From NCBI RefSeq assembly GCF_000186865.1, contig NW_008705575.1:2795-24076 (forward strand): a stretch of DNA of 21,282 nucleotides, written 5' to 3'. The position numbers and the translations under genes were made by a program. The notes beneath the pieces were generated by a model. The model did no database searches and had not been told where the DNA came from. It was given only the letters and a program-made list of their open reading frames with translations. Positions 14,489 to 21,282 of this stretch are shown here, one piece after another (the first letter of the stretch is position 1; every line of letters starts with the position of its first letter). This DNA is from Aureococcus anophagefferens (Eukaryota > Sar > Pelagophyceae > Pelagomonadales > Pelagomonadaceae).

Positions 14489-16593
14489 CTAGACGAGCTC
14501 GATGGCCGCGACGGCGAGCTCGAGGGCCGCAGAGCCCGCCGCGCTCTGCCGGCGGACCTGCGCGCGCGCGGGCCCGGCGAGCCCCGGGCGCCGGCGGTCG
14601 CGGCGGAGCGCCGGGTTCTTGAGGAGCGTGTACGCGAGGTGCCACCGCGTCCGCGCGCGGCTGTGCCGCGGCTTGCGCGCGGCGAAGGCCTCCGCGGCGA
14701 CGTGGAGCGCCGCGTCGTGGTGGCGGCGGTGCGCGTAGACGAGGGACATGAAGGCGACGTGCGACGCGTCGAGGTGCGCGTAGCGCTCCGGGAGCACGCA
14801 GACGTCGAGGCTGACGAGGTGGAAGAGGCAGAAGACGACGGACGTCAACACCCGCGACACGAAGAGCGCGGCGCCCACCAGGAGGCCGTAGGCGACGTAG
14901 GACGCGTAGGCCACCGCGAAGGCCGCGGGCCGCCTCGCGCGGTAGCCGTCGCTGCAGTAGCCGTGCATGACGAGCGGGTCGACGACGCAGCCCATGAAGG
15001 CCGACGCGGCGGCGAAGACGACGAGCGTGAGCCGGTGGTCCCAGAGGACGCCCCGCGGGTACTCGTTGACGCACGCGAAGATGAAGAACACGAGCGCGTT
15101 CTCGAGTATGATGTAGCCCAGGGACATGAGGAAGAACTGGGCGCCCACGACCGACGTGTCCCGCGCGAGGACCGCGGCCCGCGAGAGCCGCGGCGGCGGC
15201 CGCGGGCCGCCCGCCGCGCCGCGCTCGAGCTTCGCGAGCGCGCGGTCGAACGAGGGAACGACGCCCCACGCGACGCGGAGCATGAGCAGCGACGCGAGCG
15301 GCACCGCGACCTTGGCCGACACGTTGAGGTCGCGCTGCACGGTCCGGAGCAGCTTCGCGGCCTCGGGCAGCAGGTCGCCGACGTAGTCCGCGGGGTCGAG
15401 CCCGGCGGCCCGGAGCTCCGCCTCGACGTCGTCGACGCTGTCCGCGAGCCGCCCGAGGTACGTCGTGCGCCAGTGCCGCACGGCGTAGCCCGTGAAGTAG
15501 GCGAGCACGACGACGCCGAAGAGCGCCGCCGCGACGACGACGAAGGGCCGGCTCCGCGCGACGACGCGCGCGTCGGCCGCGGCGACGATGGCGTCGCGGT
15601 ACGACCGGAGCGCGGCGGCGACGGCGCGGCGCGGCGACTTCGCCGGTGGCGGCTTGGCCACTGGCGCCGCCGGCGGCGCCGACGCGGGCTCCGCCGGCGC
15701 CGCGGCGACGGGCTCTGCCGCCGGCGCCGCGGCGACGGGCTCCGCCGCCGGCGCCGCGGCGACGGGCTCCGCCGGCGCCTCCTCCTCGAAGAAGACGTCG
15801 GAGAGTTTCACGCCCCCCCGGCCGCCGCCGACGCGGCCCACGACGAGCCGGCCGCCGTCGACGGCGACGGCGAAGCCCGGGTGGATCGCGAAGGTCGCCC
15901 CGGGGCGGCGGGGCTCGCGCCGCGGCTCCACAGGAGGCGCCGCACCTTGCGCGCGCGCGCCGCGCGGAGCCGCCGCCAGTGCTGGAGCCAGTCCGCGTCC
16001 CGCCCCGTCGCCACCGCGACGAGGATCGCGAGGTGGAGCCCGACGGCGACGGCGCCCGTGATCGGGTTCACGACCAGGAAGAAGCGGTCCTCGTAGGAGC
16101 CCGCGAAGTCGTCGTAGCGCCGGACGGACACGTACGTGAAGAGGCCGAGGCCGACGACGCTGAAGGCGGACCACGAGAGCGGCGCGCCGGGCACGTTGCC
16201 CGCGCTGACGGCCTGGAAGGCGAGGCCCGTCGGGAAGCACACGAGCACGTAGGCGACGACGTTCGTCCAGGCGCCGTCGTCGAGCGCCGCGGGCATTCGA
16301 GCGTCGAGGTAGGGCCGGAGCGTCGGCACGGCGAACGTGAGCACGAACTGGAGGAAGACCATGAGCGTGAGGAGCGGGATGGCCGTACACCGAGAGTGGC
16401 CGCCGAGGAGGTCGTTGCCGAGGAAGCGGCTCGCGACGCGGCCGCGGGCGCACCCGCTCGCGTCGACGGCGCCGGCGAAGCTCTCGCGCGGCGCCGGCGC
16501 GTCGTCGGCGGGCGGCGCCGGCGCGTCGTCATGCGCATCGGACGCGCGCGGCGCGGTCTGCTCCGAGCTGGAAGCCGGGGCAGCCCGAGCCAT
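14489..16593 (-). CDS. STRA6-like multipass membrane protein (retinol-transporter family), one frame break
   Basis: ATG at 16593 begins MARAAPASSSEQTAP. The first frame is good to about 15940, with transmembrane segments such as IPLLTLMVFLQFVLTFAVP, NVVAYVLVCFPTGLAFQAV and ITGAVAVGLHLAILVAV. One base seems lost between about 15890 and 15940, after which the other frame runs to the stop at 14489. That part has a (EPVAAAPAA)3 linker, then several more membrane helices, including FVVVAAALFGVVVLAYFTG and QFFLMSLGYIILENALVFF. The C-terminal landmarks are those of STRA6: VCVLPERYAHLDASHVAFM, comparable to the LDPGYYTY region, and RTRWHLAYTLLKNPALR, closely like the animal ARWGLAYTLLHNPTLQ. STRA6 moves retinol across membranes in vertebrates; the algal ligand is unknown. 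It is divergent from the RING gene. Confidence 0.8.
15694..15774 (-). repeat. 27-bp tandem repeat, three units, coding for EPVAAAPAA
   Basis: Units start at 15694, 15721 and 15748 and differ at one or two bases. They encode an Ala/Pro/Glu linker in a loop of the STRA6-like protein, downstream of its frame break. Confidence 0.85.
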
Positions 16594-16708
16594 AAGTACT
16601 GAGATCCCAGAAACCAGGTCAACGAGCCGCGTTGATCAGGTGATTGCAGTTTCGTGTTCGCGAGGCCAGCAAGGCTGCCGAATGTATATGCCGAGCGGGC
16701 TCCGAAGC
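16594..16708. promoter_or_regulatory. Divergent promoter between the STRA6-like and RING-finger genes
   Basis: Only 115 bp separate the two start codons. The sequence is less GC-rich than the coding DNA and includes ATAAGTACTGAG and CGTTGATCAGGTGATTGCAG. No recognised factor site was found. An alternative RING-gene start at 16682 would shorten it further. Confidence 0.4.
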
Positions 16709-17785
16709 ATGGACGATGCCGAGCGAGCAGCGATTCTGGCGCGGCTGCGGCGGACGCGCGAGCGCGTGGCCTGCGTCGAGGCGGCGCAGACCCGCCCGCG
16801 CGCCCGCGACGCGCCGGCGCCGCCGCTGCCGGCGCCGCCGCCCCATCCCGAGCGGCGCGTCCTGGCGCCCGCGTCGGAGGAGCCCTACGCGGCCGCCGAG
16901 GGCGACCGCGTCATCGTCATCGCCACGAGCCGCCCGGGCGTCGTGAGGCAGGTGACGGCCAACGGCTGGGTCAAGGTCTTCATGGACGAGTGCGACGGCG
17001 ACGACGACGTCGAGAGCTACCGCGTGGCGCAGCTGAGGCCCGAGGCCGCGCCGGACGAGGTCACGTGCGGCGCCGCGCCCCCCCTCGAGTCGCCGGCGGC
17101 CAAGGCGGCGCGCCTCGAGGCCGAGCTCGCGCGCAAGGACGGCGTCCTCGTCGACCTGAGGTCCGCGCTCGCGGCCGCGCGCGCCGAGCTCGAGCGCAAG
17201 GCCGCGGCGACGGAGGCCCGCGTCGCGGCGCTCGAGAGCCGCGTCGAGGCCGAGCGCGAGCTCGAGCGGTCCGTCCGCGCGGCCGTCGACGAGGCGGCCG
17301 CGTCGTCCGACGCGGCGCGGCGCCTCGAGGCCGAGCTCGCGGGCGCGCTCGGCGCCGCGCGCTCCGCGGAGCGCCGGGCGGAAGCCCTCGAGGCGCGCCT
17401 CGTCGCGGGCGGCGTCCCGCGACGATCTTCGAGAGCCTTCGACCGGGAAAACGTGACCGACGCATCTTCGTAGGTCGCGGAGCGCCAGCAGCGCAACGTG
17501 CTCCGCCTCGACGTGCCGACGCTGACGGACGCGGCGCTCACGGGCGCGCTCCGGCGGCTGCCCGCGCTCCTCTCGGAGGTCCACGACGAGCGCGCGCGGC
17601 GGAGCGCCGCGCGCGACGCGACGTCCGCGGCCAACGCCGCCGTCTGCATCGTCTGCCTCTCGGCGCCGCGCGCCGTCGTCTTCGGCTGCGACCACTTCGT
17701 CGCCTGCGCGCGCTGCGCGGCCGCCGTCGACGAGTGCCCGGTCTGCCGCGCGGCCGTCGTCGACCGCCGCGCAGTCTACACCTAG
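16709..17785 (+). CDS. Coiled-coil RING-finger protein (putative E3 ubiquitin ligase), one short intron
   Basis: Exons are 16709-17413 and 17474-17785, with a 60-nt GT-AG intron, giving 338 residues. The start MDDAERAAILARLRRTRERV is preferred; an in-frame ATG lies at 16682. Residues about 55-105 (EGDRVIVIATSRPGVVRQVT, NGWVKVFMDE, SYRVAQLRP) look like a small beta-barrel module. Residues about 125-235 are a long coiled coil (LEAELARKDGVLVDLRSAL and ARVAALESRVEAERELE). The C-terminus is a C3HC4 RING with C293, C296, C307, H309, C313, C316, C323 and C326 (CIVCLSAP...CDHFVACARC...CPVC), of the compact type found at the end of IAP/MGRN-like ligases. Role: probably a ubiquitin ligase with substrate recognition through the coiled coil or the N-terminal module. 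Its stop lies 26 bp from the convergent OB-repeat gene. Confidence 0.88.
17414..17473 (+). other. 60-nt spliceosomal intron in the RING-finger gene
   Basis: It starts GTCCCGCGACG and ends CATCTTCGTAG; a branch-site-like CGTGACC lies about 20 nt before the acceptor. Removing it joins phase-0 codons to give LVAGGVAERQQRNVLRLD and links the coiled coil to the RING domain in frame. It has no introner sequence. The donor-side and acceptor-side 8-mers (GTCCCGCG, GTCGCGGA) share five of eight bases, so an ancient element origin cannot be excluded. Confidence 0.85.
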
Positions 17786-17811
17786 GGCTATGTTCGGGGC
17801 CGGACTCGGAG

Positions 17812-19548
17812 TTACACGAGCTCGTTCTCCCCCCGCGGCGCGAAGGAGTACTCCGTCGTGATGGGGCCGTCGGCCGCGTCGTCGCGTCGGCCGAGGCAGC
17901 AGCAGAGCGCGTCGAGGCAGCCGGCGACGGACTCGGAGAAGACGCGCGCGTGCTGCGGCCGCCGGTGGCGCGCGTACTGCCAGTAGGCGAGGCCCGCGAG
18001 CAGCGCGCCGACGACGACGCCGGCGAGCGCGAGCGCGGCGGCGGCGACGGCGCGGAGCGGCGCCGCGTAGGCCGCCGCGCGGGGCCCGCGCGTGGGCTCG
18101 CCGACGTAGCCGAGGTCGCGCGTCGTCCGCGGCGACACCTGGAACGTGCCGTAGGCAAAGGTCACGACGCCGACGAGCTCGCGGAGCTCGCGGCCCTCGA
18201 GGCCGAGCGTGTTCCACCGGAGCTGGAGCTCCGCGTCCGTGTCCAAGATGCGGTCGTCGAGGCGCGCGACGCCCGAGCCGTCGTCGATGGCGACCATGCC
18301 CGTGACGGGGTCCGCGTCGGAGGCGAGGACGACGTCCCGGAGCCGCACGAGGACGCCCTCGAGGGCCTCGGGGTAGCCCTCCGGCGCGCCGTCGCCGCCG
18401 CACGCGAGCCAGCCCGTCTTCGCGTCCAACGGCGCGACGTCGACGTCCGGCACGCCGCCCAGCGGCCGCGCGGCGACGAGGCGCGCGAGGCGCGTCATGC
18501 CCTCGAACTCCTCGGCCGTGCCCGCGAGCTTGATGGCCGCGCCGACGCGGAGGAAGTCCGGCGCCGGTGCCTCGCCGAGCGACACGGCGACGCCCTCCCA
18601 GGGCCGCGCCGCGGCGCCCTGCTGGAGGAAGAACTCGCCCCGGCCGACGGCGGAGACGTAGCCCCGCGTCGCGACCTCGCGGAGCACGTAGGGCGAGTTG
18701 TCGCCGACGTCGCTCGCGCCATCGCACGCGTCGTCGAGGTCGCCCGCGGGCCGCTGCACGGCGCGGATGTCGACCTCGGCGAGGCCCGAGCCCACGGGCG
18801 GAGAGCCGGCGGCGACGTCGCCGGGCCGCCGGGGCAGGAGCTCGTAGCGGCCCGCGACCATGACGACGACGCCGACGACGGCGTCGACCGTCGCGCCGCG
18901 GACGTTGTCGACGGCCCACGCGTCGTCGTCGTCGCCGCCGCCCGCGGCCCACTGGGCCCGGAGCTCGCCGAGCACGGAGCCGCCGCCGCCGAGGAAGCCG
19001 TCGTTGAGCACCGCGGGGCCCGTGCCGTCGTCGAGGATCATCGCGCCGCCCGCGTCCGGGTCCGCGAGGATCTCCGCGCCCGCGGCGCGCACGAGGCAGC
19101 CCTCCCAGCGCTCCCGCTCGCACTCGCCGACGTTCGCGGAGATGGCCTCCGTGGTCACGTCCGCGGGCACGACGGCGGCGACGCCGAGGTCCGCGTGGAC
19201 GACGACGGACGTGACGTCGACGACGCGCGTCTCGCCGCCGACCTCCATCATGCGGCCCTTGACGGAGACGCGCATGCCCTCGCCCAGCGTGTCCGGCGCG
19301 AGGCGCGGCGCGTCGACGACGACGCCGGACCAGGCCGCGACCTCGGCGGCGTCCGTGACGGCGAAGCGCCCGAAGGCCACGGCCGTCACGTAGACCTTCT
19401 CGAGGGCCACGTGCCTTCCGAGATAGGGGCTCCAGTCGTTGTCGCAGGGGTGCTCGACGAACTGGAGGTCGCGGACGCTGACGACGACGTCGCCCCCCGA
19501 CGCGCCCCCGAGGCACGCCAGCGCGACGAACGACCACGGAGTCATCAT
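17812..19548 (-). CDS. Secreted type I membrane protein with tandem OB-like domains
   Basis: The start MMTPWSFVALACLGGASG (19548) is chosen because it begins a signal peptide; an open frame continues upstream to an ATG at 19635. The mature ectodomain of about 480 residues has repeated modules of the kind seen in bacterial secreted nucleases of the YhcR type. Examples are VYVTAVAFGRFAVTDAAE with WSGVVVDAP, AMILDDGTGPAVLNDGF, GYVSAVGRGEFFLQQGAA with WEGVAVSLG, and VRLRDVVLASDADPVTGMV with IDDGSGVARLDDRI and GVVTFAYGTFQVSPRTTRD. At least four OB-like units can be picked out. One transmembrane helix (about residues 497-522) is followed by a cytoplasmic tail of ~55 residues with a CCC cluster and an ENELV end. 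No nuclease motif is seen, so it is probably a binding or adhesion protein. It is divergent from the PC-esterase gene. Confidence 0.78.
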   Translation of the reverse strand: MMTPWSFVALACLGGASGGDVVVSVRDLQFVEHPCDNDWSPYLGRHVALEKVYVTAVAFGRFAVTDAAEVAAWSGVVVDAPRLAPDTLGEGMRVSVKGRMMEVGGETRVVDVTSVVVHADLGVAAVVPADVTTEAISANVGECERERWEGCLVRAAGAEILADPDAGGAMILDDGTGPAVLNDGFLGGGGSVLGELRAQWAAGGGDDDDAWAVDNVRGATVDAVVGVVVMVAGRYELLPRRPGDVAAGSPPVGSGLAEVDIRAVQRPAGDLDDACDGASDVGDNSPYVLREVATRGYVSAVGRGEFFLQQGAAARPWEGVAVSLGEAPAPDFLRVGAAIKLAGTAEEFEGMTRLARLVAARPLGGVPDVDVAPLDAKTGWLACGGDGAPEGYPEALEGVLVRLRDVVLASDADPVTGMVAIDDGSGVARLDDRILDTDAELQLRWNTLGLEGRELRELVGVVTFAYGTFQVSPRTTRDLGYVGEPTRGPRAAAYAAPLRAVAAAALALAGVVVGALLAGLAYWQYARHRRPQHARVFSESVAGCLDALCCCLGRRDDAADGPITTEYSFAPRGENELV

Positions 19549-19653
19549 CGTCTCCAAGTGGGGCAACTTGGGGCTGCATCTGCAAGTTGAGGATATGCCT
19601 GGGGTTTCATGCATCGGGCTGCCAAGTTCGGTCATGTCTCTCTAATATTAGCT
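19549..19653. promoter_or_regulatory. Divergent promoter between the OB-repeat and PC-esterase genes
   Basis: 105 bp, less GC-rich than its flanks, with CAAGT/ACTTG-type half-sites (CCAAGTGGGGCAACTTGGGG at 19554-19573 forms an imperfect palindrome; GCAAGTTGAGG and CCAAGTTCGG follow) and CTCTCTAATATTAGC just before the + strand ATG. Recurrent CAAGT/ACTTG half-sites may be a factor site; this is inference. Confidence 0.45.
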
Positions 19654-21282
19654 ATGCGCGCGCTGCTCCTGGGGCTCCTCGCGGCGGCCACGGGCGTCAC
19701 GCACGACGAGGCGCGCTGCATCCTCAAGGACCAGCGCGTCGCCTTCTTCGGCGACAGCCTGAGCCGCTACTGCTTCTTCGGCATGAACGTCTGGCTCGAG
19801 ACGGGCGCGCTGCGGGCCGAGGAGTTCGCGGGCAAGTGGGGCGTCGAGGGCTACGACTACGACTGCTGCCAGGGGCAGCAATGGACCGACGACGAGCAGG
19901 ACTGCGACGCGGGCTCCGGCCACCGCATGTACCTCTACAAGGATTTCGACGACATCAACGCGCGGACGTCGTTCTACTTCATCGCGTCGGTCTGGTTCGA
20001 CGACCTGGCGGACCTCGCGGACACGCTCGAGGCGGACACGATCGTCTACAACCAGGGCTGGTGGCAGCTCAAGGACTGCCGGGGCACGTACTGCGGCGAC
20101 GACTTCGACGACGAGTGCGAGGACACGTACCGCGAGGACCTGGGCAGGAAAAGGGTGATTCAACGTCGCTTCAACGTGAGTGTTCCGCGCGCGCGCGTTC
20201 CATAAAAAACATCCACGCATCGAGAGCGCTCCGAGGGATGATCGCTCGTCCCAAAATCAGCCGAAACGAGTGGAAAATGACCGAGATAGGAGCCTTTGAA
20301 GTTGGGAATTTCGCACCCTTTTCCCGCCCAGGCGAGGACCTGGGCCAAGTCATCGACCACCTTTTCTCCCGGGCGACGACGGCCGTCTACCGCACGACGG
20401 CCTGCTGCGGCGAGGAGGACGACGACTGGATCGATGGCATCGAGGCGCAGAACGCGGTCGCCAAGGACGTCATGGGCGCCGCGGGCGTGCCTGTCGCGGA
20501 CGTCCACGGCTTCTACGGCTGGGACGACCTCGACGCGGCGACCTTCGACGGCTTCCACGCCAACGTCGCCACGTGCCCCCTCTGGTACGACCTCATCCTC
20601 GAGCGCATCGACGCCGCGCGCGGCACGAACTGCATCGGCAACTCCGACGGCTGGAGCTACTACGACCCGACGCGGGCGCCGACGACGGCCTACGCGCCGA
20701 CGCCGCGGCCAACGCCGGACCCGCCGGCGCCGACGGCGGCCTGGTGGGACTTCGACACCTGGCCCGCGCCCACGGCGCCGCCGTCCGCCGCGCCGCCCGC
20801 GCCCTCCGCCGCGCCGCCCGCGCCGACGGCCGCGCCGCCCGCGCCCTCCGCCGCGCCGCCCGCGCCCTCCGCCGCGCCGCCCGCGCCGACGGCCGCGCCG
20901 CCCGCGCCGACGGCCGCGCCGCCCGCGCCCTCCGCCGCGCCGCCTTGCCGACGGCCGCGCCGCCCGCGCCCTCCGCCGCGCCGCCTTTGCCGACGGCCGC
21001 GCCGCCCGAGCCGACGGCCGCGGCAGTGCAAACTCCGACCGCCGCGCAAGCGTCAGTGGCGCAGCCCGCCCCGACGGCCGCCGCGCAATCAACTCCTACG
21101 GCTGCGCAACCCGCACCGACCGCCGCGCCGCCGGCACCCTCGGCCGCCGCGCTTCTGGCTCCGACCGCCGGGCAAGCGTCGGCGGCGGAGCCTGCGCCGA
21201 CAGCCGCCGCGCTTGCACCTCCGACCGCCGGGCAAGCGTCTGCGGCGGAGCCCGCGACGACCGCCGCGCAAGCGTCGGCGGC
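19654..21282 (+). CDS. Secreted PC-esterase/TBL-like SGNH protein with mucin-like tail, one introner intron, runs off the window
   Basis: Exon 1 runs 19654-20131, intron 20132-20331 (introner A3, GC-AG, phase 1), exon 2 from 20332. The signal peptide is MRALLLGLLAAATGVTH. VAFFGDSLSRYCFFGMN carries the GDS block (S35) of the plant trichome-birefringence-like and CAS1-type PC-esterase family. After splicing, YREDLGQVIDHLFSRATTAV and the DGFH block (about residues 232-235) supply the DxxH catalytic motif. These enzymes typically transfer or remove acyl groups on cell-surface polysaccharides. The C-terminus is a long Pro/Ala/Ser/Thr repeat (APSAAPP, APTAAPP), likely O-glycosylated. At 20942-20945 one T is missing relative to a sister repeat copy (CCTTGCCG versus CCTTTGCCG at 20986). 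Past that point the Pro/Ala/Thr pattern continues only in the shifted frame up to the window end. Confidence 0.83.
20140..20331. mobile_element. Introner element A3 (192 bp) forming the intron of the PC-esterase gene
   Basis: Ends are CTGGGCAGGAAAAGGGTG and CACCCTTTTCCCGCCCAG, an 18-bp inverted repeat with one mismatch. The perfect 8-bp duplication GCGAGGAC is at 20132-20139 and 20332-20339. The host sequence after the second copy happens to continue CTGGGC, like the element's own tip, so the direct flank repeat can be read as 14 bp. The donor is GC and the acceptor CCCAG. It is inserted in the orientation opposite to A1 and A2 relative to its gene. Confidence 0.94.
20776..20942 (+). repeat. 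21-bp tandem repeats coding for AP(S/T)AAPP
   Basis: About eight 21-bp units alternate GCGCCCTCC and GCGCCGACG starts, each followed by GCCGCGCCGCCC. More degenerate copies continue past the frame break to the window end, so the repetitive tail exceeds 500 bp. It encodes the mucin-like tail of the PC-esterase-like protein. Confidence 0.85.

Noticed and set aside
14402..16096. 564-codon + strand frame opposite the STRA6-like gene
   Set aside because: It is a low-complexity charged translation with no domain; the minus strand carries clear membrane helices and STRA6 motifs.
16654..19590. Very long + strand open frame (978 codons) and a 988-codon minus frame over the same region
   Set aside because: Both are Arg/Ala/Gly-rich shadows of the RING and OB-repeat genes, caused by high GC and lack of stops. 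The chosen frames have recognisable domains and signal peptides.
1..21282. tRNA, rRNA or other structured RNA genes
   Set aside because: No tRNA-like GTTCRA loops with matching acceptor stems and no rRNA-like conserved stretches were found by eye; a covariance-model scan could still reveal small RNAs.

Overview
The window looks like nuclear DNA of a GC-rich, gene-dense eukaryotic alga, most likely the pelagophyte Aureococcus anophagefferens or a close relative. The evidence for this is: (i) spliceosomal introns, (ii) short intergenic gaps of 25-330 bp with many divergent and convergent gene pairs, (iii) strong G/C bias at third codon positions, and (iv) six short transposon-like elements that sit exactly as introns inside otherwise uninterrupted reading frames. 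Such 'introner elements' are described for Aureococcus and Micromonas. The species assignment is inferred, because no database could be searched.

Layout. 1-80: possible 3' end of a + strand gene. 211-1924 (-): PB1-domain, acidic and KE-rich protein. 2201-4336 (-): membrane-anchored JmjC protein with one introner. 4388-5616 (-): secreted paraoxonase-type beta-propeller with one introner. 5728-6360 (-): small unknown protein. 6601-6978 (+): small helical protein. 7095-8667 (-): RMD1/DUF155 membrane protein with one introner. 8891-10297 (+): unknown single-pass protein with two introners 40 nt apart. 10373-11485 (-): RluA-type pseudouridine synthase. 11660-13203 (+): FAD-dependent monooxygenase-like protein with a conventional intron. 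13535-14260 (+): AT-richer intronless gene, possibly BTB-like. 14489-16593 (-): STRA6-family multipass protein. 16709-17785 (+): coiled-coil RING-finger protein with a 60-nt intron. 17812-19548 (-): secreted type I membrane protein with OB-like repeats. 19654 to window end (+): PC-esterase/TBL-like secreted protein with one introner and a Pro/Ala/Thr-rich tail.

The genes do not form a pathway; they are a run of unrelated eukaryotic housekeeping, membrane and secreted genes. The most interesting system is the introners. There are two families (192 bp and about 203 bp) with different terminal inverted repeats but a related internal core. They make 8-bp target-site duplications, and the duplicated host bases supply the 5' splice site while the element's terminal CAG supplies the 3' splice site. 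Removing intron plus one duplication restores every reading frame. All three copies of one family co-opt GC rather than GT as donor. The unused terminal repeat has often lost its splice-competent end, while the used one is intact in 6 of 6 copies.

Four genes (PB1, JmjC, STRA6-like, PC-esterase) show a single-base frame break in low-complexity GC-rich sequence. These are more likely assembly or sequencing errors than real disruptions, but this cannot be settled from the sequence alone.
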